Origin: Sulfuritalea sp.
GTDB taxonomy: Bacteria; Pseudomonadota; Gammaproteobacteria; Burkholderiales; Rhodocyclaceae
Length of the DNA: 15,647 nt
Assembly: GCA_026399445.1 (NCBI GenBank)
Contig: JAPLRA010000364.1
Span: forward strand, 1-15,647
Direction of reading: 5' to 3'
The translations under genes were made by a program, and so were the position numbers. The first letter of the stretch is position 1. The number at the start of each line of letters is the position of its first letter. The notes below the pieces were generated by a model. That model saw nothing but the letters and a program-made list of their open reading frames with translations. It was not told where the DNA came from and searched no databases. Below, piece after piece: positions 8,139-14,248 of the stretch.

Positions 8139-8507
8139 ATGTTCATCAATCCGATGTGGGACAGCGAAAGCCAGCGTTTGGGCAAGCAGAAATGTACGCC
8201 ACGCGGCTATTGGCTGCATGCCGTGTCGGACCTTGTCGGCTTTTTTGCGCTGCTCCTGCTGCTGGTCACGTTTGTTTATCTGTGGGCCCGGAATGCGACT
8301 GGTACATTCCACGATTCCCTCTGGTGGCTGCTCGCCATTCCGTTCAGCGTCGCGTTGGGCGGCAACCTGTTGCACGGCTATTCCTGGCGGCTGGCGGAAA
8401 AGAAGGGGTTTCGCTACGACTACAAGACCGGTGAAGCGAGCTGGCTCGAAGACGGGCAGCGAATCGTCTTCAAGTGGCCCGCCGGGCAGGAAACCCGCAG
8501 TGAATAG
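8139..8507 (+). CDS. Small two-helix membrane protein of unknown function
   Basis: The 122-residue product has two predicted membrane helices (about residues 30-50 and 60-80), a polar N-terminus with one Cys, and a soluble C-terminal tail rich in aromatic and charged residues (FRYDYKTGEASWLEDGQ). The ATG at 8139-8141 is preceded by GGGAGG with short spacing and is preferred to the earlier in-frame ATG at 8061, which lies inside the previous gene. It sits 28 bases after the HEAGH gene and 3 bases before the ADP-ribosylglycohydrolase gene, so all three are probably co-transcribed. No family recognised. Its size and position suggest an accessory or anchoring partner of a neighbour; that is inference. 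Confidence 0.8.
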   Translation: MFINPMWDSESQRLGKQKCTPRGYWLHAVSDLVGFFALLLLLVTFVYLWARNATGTFHDSLWWLLAIPFSVALGGNLLHGYSWRLAEKKGFRYDYKTGEASWLEDGQRIVFKWPAGQETRSE

Positions 8508-8510
8508 ACG

Positions 8511-9572
8511 ATGGATCGCGCTGAAGCAGCGGTAGGTTGCATTCTCGGCACGGCGGTGGGGGACGCGCTGGGACTGGCCTGCGAGGGGCTTTCCGCAGAC
8601 CGCCAGAAACGATGGTTTCCCTCGCTCGATGGCTATCATTTGTTCTTTGGCAAGGGCCTGTGTTCGGACGATACCGAACATGCCTGCATGATCGCGCAGT
8701 CGATCATCGTCTCGGGCGGTGACGAACGGTTGTTTGCGCGCGATTTCGCCTGGCGCCTGCGCTGGTGGCTGGTGGGCCTTCCAGCCGGAATCGGCCTCGC
8801 CACGCTGCGCTCGACCCTCAAGCTCTGGCTATTTTTTCCGGGCCGGTGGCGCGGCGTGTATTCAGCGGGCAACGGGCCGGCAATGCGCAGCGCACTCCTC
8901 GGCGTGTGCTTCGCTGACGACGAAGCGCGTTTGACCCGTATCAACCGCGTGGCGGCGCGCCTGACCCATACCGATCCCAAGGCGGAATGTGGCGCATTGG
9001 CGATTGCGCTCGCCGCGCGCTGTTCGATGCGCGGGCAAGCGGTCGAGACATTTCTTGCCGACCTTGTGCGTTGTACTGCCCCGCTGGGAGCGGCCGGCGC
9101 CGAACTTGTCGACCTGGCGGCACGAGCGAACGCTAGTGCCGGCAAAGGCGAAACCACTCGGGATTTCGTCAAGTCGCTCGGCTGCACCGACGGTGTATCG
9201 GGCTACATGTACCACAGCGTGCCGGCCGTATTGCATGCGTGGTTCCTGCATCCGCGCGACTATGCGCGCGCCGTAACCGCGATCATCCGCTGCGGAGGCG
9301 ATACGGACACCACCGCGGCGATGCTTGGCGCTATCGTCGGTGCCGGCGTTGGCCGGACAGGCATTCCGGAGAAGTGGATAGCGGATCTTGTCGAGTGGCC
9401 GCGCACCGTGTCCTGGATGGAGTTTCTGGCACGCAAGGCGAGCCATGCGGCACAAGGCAGCCAACGTGGCGTCGCGCATCCATTGTCGATTGTCGGGCTG
9501 GCGCTTCGCAATGCCGGATTTTTTGTTCTTGTGCTTCTGCATGGGCTGCGGCGTTTGCTGCCGCCGTATTAG
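8511..9572 (+). CDS. ADP-ribosylglycohydrolase family protein (DraG-like) with hydrophobic C-terminal tail
   Basis: The 353-residue product is an ADP-ribosylglycohydrolase fold protein (PF03747). Motifs in order: GCILGTAVGDALGLACEG (residues 9-26), the metal-binding SDDTEH (52-57, with Asp53 and Asp54), SAGNGPAMRSALLG (118-131), LTHTDPKAECGALAIA (151-166) and GGDTDTTAAMLGAIVGA (262-278, with Asp264, Asp266 and Thr267 as second-site metal ligands). All binuclear-metal residues expected of the family are present, so activity is likely. Known members remove ADP-ribose from Arg (DraG, ADPRH1), from Ser or from DNA bases and nucleotides; the linkage here cannot be told. After the catalytic domain a segment ALRNAGFFVLVLLHGLRRLL suggests a membrane-binding helix. 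No partner ADP-ribosyltransferase is visible nearby. It is the last gene of the four-gene run. Confidence 0.92.
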   Translation: MDRAEAAVGCILGTAVGDALGLACEGLSADRQKRWFPSLDGYHLFFGKGLCSDDTEHACMIAQSIIVSGGDERLFARDFAWRLRWWLVGLPAGIGLATLRSTLKLWLFFPGRWRGVYSAGNGPAMRSALLGVCFADDEARLTRINRVAARLTHTDPKAECGALAIALAARCSMRGQAVETFLADLVRCTAPLGAAGAELVDLAARANASAGKGETTRDFVKSLGCTDGVSGYMYHSVPAVLHAWFLHPRDYARAVTAIIRCGGDTDTTAAMLGAIVGAGVGRTGIPEKWIADLVEWPRTVSWMEFLARKASHAAQGSQRGVAHPLSIVGLALRNAGFFVLVLLHGLRRLLPPY

Positions 9573-9584
9573 CCCGGCCGGTGC

Positions 9585-9677
9585 TCAGTGACCCTGCATG
9601 AACAAGCGGTCAAGCTCCGCCATCGAGCGCAGCAGGTCCACCGCGTTACCGCCCGCCAGCAGTGCCGGCAGCGCGCC
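9585..9677 (-). pseudogene. Degenerate, internally deleted copy of the mutL 3' end
   Basis: Read on the minus strand, this encodes LPALLAGGNAVDLLRS joined to MAELDRLFMQGH and a stop. The first part matches MutL residues of the segment LPALLAGGNAVDLVRS and the second its last residues MTELDRLFMRGR. At DNA level 9583-9625 aligns with 10343-10387 and 9624-9677 with 10591-10645, about 90% identical by eye. The 207 bases between are missing (exactly 69 codons) and the join falls at a shared CGAG. No start codon or upstream domains remain, so it cannot be functional. Confidence 0.8.
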
Positions 9678-9735
9678 CCCGATGAACAATAGCAATTGCG
9701 AACGAGTCAGATTGGACCAAGCCTCTTGCTGGGAG

Positions 9736-10080
9736 CTAGGCAGTAAGGCTGTGAACGCCTGTTCCGACTGTGTGATCTATCCGTGCGAGCGCACTGGTCT
9801 CGTTAAGCAAGCAACATTGCCTCAAGGCGCAACAAGTTCGCAATTCGGTCGCGCTCGCGCAAGTTTCGCGTGCTTTCTGGCAAAGAATCCATTCCAAACG
9901 ATGCAACTGGTTCGATGTCAGACGATTCAACCCGCGCCCGGCACCGGCTTGACCGGTTCCATCAGTCATTCTCTTCAGTATCTCAATTACATGCCGAATG
10001 CTTTCCGTGTCGGCGTGATCACTGGCTGGAGCACGAACCCGATCGCGCGCCGGAAACGTTGAATCAGCGGAGTTTGTCAT
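9736..10080 (-). CDS. Small hypothetical protein, possibly a gene fragment
   Basis: This is a 114-residue ORF starting at the ATG 10078-10080, beginning MTNSADSTFPARDRVRAP. A Shine-Dalgarno (GGAGAG) lies 8 bases upstream of the ATG and a sigma-70-type promoter sits about 40 bases ahead, which is better support than an accidental ORF normally has. The product has a short helical-looking segment (DTESIRHVIEILKRM) and a Cys-rich C-terminal half with six Cys, two of them in CC pairs. I recognise no domain. The poor, low-complexity-like second half could be out-of-frame sequence, so this may be a truncated or decayed gene rather than an intact one. Confidence 0.4.
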   Translation of the reverse strand: MTNSADSTFPARDRVRAPASDHADTESIRHVIEILKRMTDGTGQAGAGRGLNRLTSNQLHRLEWILCQKARETCASATELRTCCALRQCCLLNETSALARIDHTVGTGVHSLTA

Positions 10081-10106
10081 GATCAATACTCTCCAGTACG
10101 CATCGC

Positions 10107-10127
10107 CATAGTGGCAACTTAACTATG
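10107..10127. repeat. Inverted repeat overlapping the small-ORF promoter (possible operator)
   Basis: CATAGT (10107-10112) and ACTATG (10122-10127) form a perfect 6-base inverted repeat with a 9-base spacer. The outer arm is the -10 box itself and the other arm lies near the predicted transcription start, the usual position of a repressor operator. No regulator gene is visible. Confidence 0.35.
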
Positions 10128-10150
10128 ACAGCAATAGTGCTGATTTTCAA
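10122..10150 (-). promoter_or_regulatory. Candidate sigma-70 promoter of the small minus-strand ORF
   Basis: On the minus strand TTGAAA (-35, complement of 10145-10150, 5 of 6) is followed by exactly 17 bases and CATAGT (-10, complement of 10122-10127, 4 of 6). Transcription would begin near 10115, giving a leader of about 35 bases that contains the GGAGAG site. Confidence 0.5.
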
Positions 10151-10344
10151 TTGCGCTAAGGGCATAGAACCTTGGTCATAGGAAGAACGACAAATCCTCC
10201 AACCCGAGCGACCTCCTGCCCAAGTGCGAGACTGAATTCAGCCAAGGCGTGTAGCGGCCAGCGCAGCGTCCTTGTTCCTGGCCGGGGCGGCTTCAGACTT
10301 TTGTCGCAGCCGACTCAGCGCCGAAAGCCGGCGGTGGTTCCTGC

Positions 10345-12084
10345 TCAGCGACCGCGCATGAACAAGCGGTCGAGCTCCGTCATCGAGAGCTGAACCCAGG
10401 TCGGCCGGCCATGGTTGCACTGGTCGGCGCGCTCGGTTTCTTCCATCTGGCGCAATAGCGCGTTCATTTCCTGCAGGCCGAGCTGGCGATGGGCGCGCAC
10501 CGCGCCGTGGCAGGCCATGGTTGCCAGCAGTTCGTTGCGCCGGGTTTCGACCACGCGGCTGGCGGGATGTTCGGCGAGGTCTTTCAGTAGCGAGCGCACC
10601 AGGTCGACCGCGTTGCCGCCCGCCAGCAGCGCCGGCAGGGCGCGCACGGCAAGTTCGCGCGGGCCGGCGGCGGCGATGGCGAAGCCGAGCCGGGCGAGTG
10701 CTTCTGAGTGCTCGCTGGCCGTCGCCATCTCGGCTTCGCTGGCCGAAATCAGCAGCGGCACCAGCAGCGCTTGCGCCGCGGGTGGTCCGGCATCGAGGCT
10801 ATGTTTCAGTTTTTCGTAGAGGATGCGTTCGTGCGCGGCGTGCATGTCCACCAGGACCAGACCGCCCGCATTCTGGGCGAGGATGTACACGCCGTGCAGT
10901 TGGGCGATGGCATAGCCGAGCAGCGGCGCGCCGCCCTCCGGCTGTGCTGGCGTCGCGGCAGCGGCTTGATCGGCAAAGGCGGCGCGGGCGAATTCCAGAT
11001 AGGGCCGCGCGGCGTTCTCCCCCACGGCCAGGCCAGCCTGGCGTGCGTAGGAGAACGCAGAGGGCACAAATGCCGGCGCCGCTTCTTCCCGGCTTTCTGC
11101 ACTGCTCAGCGGAGTCGCCAGCGTGCGTTGCAATGCATGGAATACGAACTGGTGTATGCCGCGCGCATCGCGAAAGCGCACCTCGGTCTTGGCCGGGTGC
11201 ACATTGACGTCGACGCCGGCCGGGTCGAGTTCGAGGAACAGCACATAGGCCGGATGCCGCGCCCCGTGCAGGATGTCGGCCCAGGCCTGGCGCGCGGCGT
11301 GGGTCAGCAGCTTGTCGCGCACGAAGCGGCCATTGACGAAGAAGTATTGCTCGTCGCGTCCCGAGCGCGAATAAGCCGGCAGGGCGGCGAGGCCGGAAAG
11401 CCGCAGCGGCCCGGCCGTGGCATCGAGGGGGCGCGCATGCGGGAAGAAGTCTTCGCCGATGATGTCCCTGGCGCGTCGCGAAAAGTCGGCGCTGGCGAGA
11501 CGGCGTTTCGCGCTGCCGTTGTGGCTCAGCGTGAAGGCGACATCGGGCCGCGCCAAAGTCATGCGCCGCATCACTTCATCGCAATGCGCGAATTCGGTGG
11601 CCTCGGTCTTGAGGAACTTGCGCCGCGCCGGGGTGTTGAAATACAGGTCGGCCACTTCGATCACCGTGCCGCCGGCCAGCGCCGCGGGTTCGATCGCATC
11701 CGCGTCGCTGCGCAGGCGGAATGCGTGATCCTGCGAGGCATGACGACTGGTGATCGATACTCGAGCCACGGAGGCGATGGAGGCCAGCGCCTCACCGCGG
11801 AAGCCGTAGCTGCCCACCCGTTCCAGATCGGCGAGGCTGGCGATCTTGCTGGTGGCGTGGCGCGCCAGGGCCAGTGCGAGGTCGTCGGGGGCGATGCCGC
11901 TGCCGTCATCGACGACGCGAATCAGGCGCACGCCCCCTTCCTCGAGGTGCACGTCGATCCGGGTCGCGCCTGCGTCAAGGCTGTTCTCGAGCAGTTCCTT
12001 GAGTACCGAGGCGGGACGTTCGACCACCTCGCCGGCGGCGATCTGGCTGATCAGGAGGTCCGGCAGCGGCTTGATGATTCCCAT
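10345..12084 (-). CDS. mutL: DNA mismatch repair protein MutL (endonuclease type)
   Basis: The 579-residue product is a complete MutL, the GHKL-ATPase matchmaker linking MutS to strand incision. N-terminal ATPase motifs: ENSLDAG (33-39), DDGSG (59-63), ATSKI and GFRGEALASI (94-103), then TVIEVADLYFNTPARRKFLK. The C-terminal dimerisation domain carries DMHAAHERILYE (Asp413-Glu424), the D(M/Q)HAxxExxxxE metal-site motif of MutL endonucleases, plus ACHGAVRA (Cys525) and CNHGRP (Cys556), the companion motifs. E. coli MutL lacks these and relies on MutH; Neisseria MutL has the DMHA form and nicks DNA. Nicking activity is therefore predicted. The ATG at 12082-12084 gives the conserved MGIIKPLPDLLISQIAAGEVVERPAS start region; no clear Shine-Dalgarno is seen. 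It is divergent from the DedA gene. A partial copy of its 3' end lies 0.7 kb downstream. Confidence 0.97.
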   Translation of the reverse strand: MGIIKPLPDLLISQIAAGEVVERPASVLKELLENSLDAGATRIDVHLEEGGVRLIRVVDDGSGIAPDDLALALARHATSKIASLADLERVGSYGFRGEALASIASVARVSITSRHASQDHAFRLRSDADAIEPAALAGGTVIEVADLYFNTPARRKFLKTEATEFAHCDEVMRRMTLARPDVAFTLSHNGSAKRRLASADFSRRARDIIGEDFFPHARPLDATAGPLRLSGLAALPAYSRSGRDEQYFFVNGRFVRDKLLTHAARQAWADILHGARHPAYVLFLELDPAGVDVNVHPAKTEVRFRDARGIHQFVFHALQRTLATPLSSAESREEAAPAFVPSAFSYARQAGLAVGENAARPYLEFARAAFADQAAAATPAQPEGGAPLLGYAIAQLHGVYILAQNAGGLVLVDMHAAHERILYEKLKHSLDAGPPAAQALLVPLLISASEAEMATASEHSEALARLGFAIAAAGPRELAVRALPALLAGGNAVDLVRSLLKDLAEHPASRVVETRRNELLATMACHGAVRAHRQLGLQEMNALLRQMEETERADQCNHGRPTWVQLSMTELDRLFMRGR

Positions 12085-12093
12085 GGGGTGAGG

Positions 12094-12099
12094 ATTATC
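12094..12099 (-). promoter_or_regulatory. Possible -10 box very close to the mutL start
   Basis: GATAAT (minus strand, 5 of 6) ends only 9 bases before the mutL ATG. If used, the leader would be about 0-4 bases. No convincing -35 lies 16-18 bases upstream, so this is weak. Confidence 0.22.
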
Positions 12100-12110
12100 G
12101 CCGGGATACC

Positions 12111-12135
12111 GTCCCCTTACCATCGGTTCGGGGAC
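12111..12135. repeat. Inverted repeat between mutL and the DedA gene
   Basis: GTCCCC (12111-12116) and GGGGAC (12130-12135) are perfect inverse complements with a 13-base loop. The repeat sits in the 98-base divergent promoter region, so it may be an operator or part of a dispersed GTCCCC-containing repeat. Confidence 0.35.
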
Positions 12136-12154
12136 ATATAGCTTCCGGTAAAAT
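12127..12154 (+). promoter_or_regulatory. Candidate promoter of the DedA-purN-rsmB operon
   Basis: TAAAAT at 12149-12154 (5 of 6 to TATAAT), in the context CCGGTAAAATCGCG, is 28 bases before the GTG start. A poor -35 (TTCGGG, 12127-12132) lies 16 bases upstream. The same word CCGGTAAAAT occurs at 2151-2160 near the start of the AI-2E-family gene. Confidence 0.35.
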
Positions 12155-12182
12155 CGCGCTTTCCCTATACAAACGCGTCCCA

Positions 12183-12839
12183 GTGGAACTTCTTGCCCAG
12201 TTCATCGACATCGTCCTGCACGTAGACAAGTATCTGGCCACGCTCCTGGCGCAGTACGGCACCTGGATTTACGCGATTCTGTTCCTCATCGTGTTTTGCG
12301 AGACGGGTCTTGTCGTCACGCCCTTTCTGCCCGGTGATTCGCTGCTCTTTGTCGCCGGTGCACTGGCTGCAACCAGCGGCGGCAGCTTCGACATCGGCGT
12401 CGTGATCGCGGTGCTGCTGAGCGCAGCCATACTCGGCGACAACACCAATTACTGGATCGGGCGCTGGGCGGGCAAGCGCATCCTGGCGTGGGGCGACAAG
12501 TCGCGCTACTTCAATCGCAAGGCCTTCGACCTGACCCACGCCTATTACGAGAAGCACGGCGGCAAGACCATGCTGGTGGCGCGCTTCATGCCCTTCGTTC
12601 GTACCTTCGCACCTTTCGTCGCAGGGGTCGGCAACATGACCTATCCGCGCTATTTCCTGTTCGATTTCTGCGGCGCGCTGCTGTGGGTATTTTCGCTGTG
12701 CCTGGCGGGCTACTGGTTTGGCAACCTGGCCTGGGTCAAGGCCAACCTGTCCTTGATCATCTTCGGCACCATCGGCCTGTCGCTGGTGCCGCTGGCCCTG
12801 GCCTGGCTGCGTCATCGCTTGTCGCCGAAGGCCTCCTGA
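12183..12839 (+). CDS. DedA family membrane protein (VTT domain)
   Basis: The 218-residue product is a DedA/VTT-domain inner-membrane protein. Typical features: an N-terminal helix pair with FCETGLVVTPFLPGDSLLFVAGALA (the E..PxxPGD pattern), LGDNTNYWIGRWAGKRI (the G..xGYxxGRxxG pattern), VARFMPFVRTFAPFVAGVGNM (the F.R..P..R...P..AG...M pattern) and DFCGALLWV. DedA proteins are required for envelope integrity and proton-motive-force maintenance; some act as flippases or transporters for undecaprenyl phosphate or other lipids. The substrate is not evident here. The start is a GTG at 12183 without a clear Shine-Dalgarno; no better in-frame start exists, and the TAAAAT -10 candidate is 28 bases upstream. 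It is the first gene of the plus-strand run; the lipoprotein gene follows after 2 bases. Confidence 0.94.
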   Translation: MELLAQFIDIVLHVDKYLATLLAQYGTWIYAILFLIVFCETGLVVTPFLPGDSLLFVAGALAATSGGSFDIGVVIAVLLSAAILGDNTNYWIGRWAGKRILAWGDKSRYFNRKAFDLTHAYYEKHGGKTMLVARFMPFVRTFAPFVAGVGNMTYPRYFLFDFCGALLWVFSLCLAGYWFGNLAWVKANLSLIIFGTIGLSLVPLALAWLRHRLSPKAS

Positions 12840-12841
12840 GC

Positions 12842-13615
12842 ATGCGTCATGTGCTGGCGCTTGCAACTCTGCTGCTGCTGACTGGCTGCGCACAAACCGT
12901 GGACAAGCGGCGTCCGCCGGGCGACCCTGCCGGAAACCCGACGAGCAATTCGGTAGCCGACTCGGTCGGCAATTCGGTAGCGACCTTCGATCCGAAGCAG
13001 ATCGGCAAGACCGATGTCGACCGCGTTGCCGACCTGCATCGGCGCGAGATATTCGCTAGCCTGCGCGTGCTTGCCGAAAAGCTCTATCGACGCAATCCGC
13101 GCGAGTGGAAGAAGGGCGGCCATGCCAGCATCGAGGCGGCACTGGACCGCCTGCTCGATCCACGCACGGGCTGGCGGTTGCCGGAAACTGCCGGCCGGCG
13201 CGGCACCGATGCGATCCTGCTGGCTCTGCGCGAGGATTTCGAGGGCGATCGGGTGGCGGCCTTCATCGCCGGCATGGGCGGCATGCTGAACGTGGCCTTT
13301 GAGGAAAAGACGGAGTTCTTCATGCTCGACGAACTCGATCCGCAGAAGCTGTACAACAGTGCGCGCAATCTCGAGATCGCCGCGTGGAAGCTGGCGAATG
13401 CACGCGATGCCAGCGGCGCGCTGCTGTTGCGCTCCAACGAGATGGCGCTGGCGCCGCAGCCGGCGAACCTGAGCTTCGAACGCGAATTCGGCAAGATGAT
13501 CGGCAACCTCGACCTGCTGTCGAGCCTGATTGCCGACAAGGGTCACCGCACCATTGCCCGCATGGCGCAAAGCGTTGCGACGGCGGTATTCCTGCCGGTG
13601 ATGGCGCTGCGATGA
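12842..13615 (+). CDS. Predicted lipoprotein, conserved hypothetical
   Basis: The 257-residue product starts with a lipoprotein signal peptide, MRHVLALATLLLLTGC; Cys16 sits in an LTGC lipobox, so lipidation and envelope attachment are predicted. A low-complexity linker follows (three [ND]SV[AG] units, residues about 36-47), then a mostly helical domain from about residue 55 to the end with ELYRRNPREWKK-like and FIAGMGGMLNVAFEEKTEFFMLDELDPQ segments. I do not recognise a characterised domain, though proteins of this shape occur beside purN in related bacteria. The ATG at 12842 is 2 bases after the DedA-family stop; the gene ends in an ATGA overlap with purN. Function unknown; location in the envelope is well supported. 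Confidence 0.85.
   Translation: MRHVLALATLLLLTGCAQTVDKRRPPGDPAGNPTSNSVADSVGNSVATFDPKQIGKTDVDRVADLHRREIFASLRVLAEKLYRRNPREWKKGGHASIEAALDRLLDPRTGWRLPETAGRRGTDAILLALREDFEGDRVAAFIAGMGGMLNVAFEEKTEFFMLDELDPQKLYNSARNLEIAAWKLANARDASGALLLRSNEMALAPQPANLSFEREFGKMIGNLDLLSSLIADKGHRTIARMAQSVATAVFLPVMALR
12947..12982 (+). repeat. Three tandem 12-base units in the lipoprotein linker
   Basis: AATTCGGTAGCC, GACTCGGTCGGC and AATTCGGTAGCG lie head to tail in frame and encode NSVA-DSVG-NSVA. Such in-frame repeats can change copy number by slippage and alter the length of the linker behind the lipid anchor. Confidence 0.75.
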
Positions 13616-14247
13616 AGCACTACGTCATATTGATTTCAGGCCGCGGCAGCAACATGGAAGCGCTGCTCGGCGCCGGTCTGCCCGGTGTCTGCGCGGCGGT
13701 CATCAGCAATCGCCCGGATGCGGCCGGCCTGGCATTCGCCGCAGCTCGTGGCCTACCGGCGATTGCCATCGACCATCGCGGCTTCGCTTCGCGCGGCGAA
13801 TTCGATGCCGCGCTGGCAGCAGAGATCGAGCGGCATGCGCCGGACCTGGTCCTGCTCGCCGGCTTCATGAGAATTCTGGGCGACGATTTCGTGCGGCGCT
13901 TCGAAGGTCGCCTGCTGAATATCCATCCCTCCCTGCTGCCGGCTTTCCCCGGCGTCAAGACGCATGCGCAGGCACTCGCCGCCGGAGTCAGGCTGCATGG
14001 CTGCAGCGTGCACTTTGTGACGCCGGCGCTGGATGGCGGGCCGATCATTGCGCAGGCGGCGGTGCCGGTACTGGCGGGCGACGACGAGGCGACGCTGGGT
14101 CGTCGCGTGCTGGTCGAGGAGCATCTGCTCTATCCGCGGGTCGCGCGCTGGTTTCTCGAGGGACGGCTGCGCCTGGTCGATGGCCGCGCGCAGTTGGCGG
14201 ACGAGACGGCGGTGGTCGGTTCGCTGCATGTGCCGCAAATCGATTGA
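13612..14247 (+). CDS. purN: Phosphoribosylglycinamide formyltransferase PurN
   Basis: The 211-residue product is a folate-dependent GAR transformylase that moves the formyl group of 10-formyl-THF to GAR (step 3 of purine synthesis). The expected features are present: SGRGSNMEALL at residues 9-19 (phosphate-binding), VISNRPDAAGL, LAGFMRIL, the catalytic NIHPSLLPAFPGVKTHAQAL (Asn and His of the active site) and the Asp in TPALDGGPIIAQAAVPV. The length matches the family. The ATG at 13612 overlaps the lipoprotein stop (ATGA), indicating coupling; the DUF3108 gene starts 1 base after its stop. The contrast with the broken purM upstream is notable, since both act in the same pathway. Confidence 0.97.
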   Translation: MKHYVILISGRGSNMEALLGAGLPGVCAAVISNRPDAAGLAFAAARGLPAIAIDHRGFASRGEFDAALAAEIERHAPDLVLLAGFMRILGDDFVRRFEGRLLNIHPSLLPAFPGVKTHAQALAAGVRLHGCSVHFVTPALDGGPIIAQAAVPVLAGDDEATLGRRVLVEEHLLYPRVARWFLEGRLRLVDGRAQLADETAVVGSLHVPQID

Positions 14248-14248
14248 G

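Larger units (their letters stand above)
9678..10344. other. Lower-GC intergenic segment between the mutL remnant and mutL
   Basis: By eye this stretch is clearly less GC-rich than the flanks (many AT-rich words such as AACAATAGCAATTGC and GATTTTCAATTGC). It contains one plausible minus-strand ORF with promoter (annotated separately) and about 150 bases next to the mutL stop in which I see no gene. I found no terminal inverted repeats, transposase, integrase or tRNA. The composition and the duplicated mutL end suggest the remains of a transferred segment. Confidence 0.5.

Noticed and set aside
9598..10062. Plus-strand ORF of 154 codons
   Set aside because: Its first third is antisense to the mutL remnant, there is no Shine-Dalgarno, and the product is compositionally odd. 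The minus-strand ORF in the same place has promoter and ribosome binding site support.
10310..10344. CGCCG-GCTTT-CGGCG hairpin just after the mutL stop as terminator
   Set aside because: The stem has only 5 base pairs and no T-run follows on the minus strand, so it is not convincing.
9573..10344. Insertion sequence or CRISPR array in the lower-GC stretch
   Set aside because: I found no terminal inverted repeats, no target duplication, no transposase motifs and no regularly spaced repeats.
10708..12141. Long plus-strand ORF (477 codons)
   Set aside because: It is exact antisense to mutL, whose motifs are unmistakable.
12488..12841. Upstream extension of the lipoprotein frame
   Set aside because: It lies within the DedA-family gene in another frame; the lipoprotein signal peptide begins at the ATG 12842.
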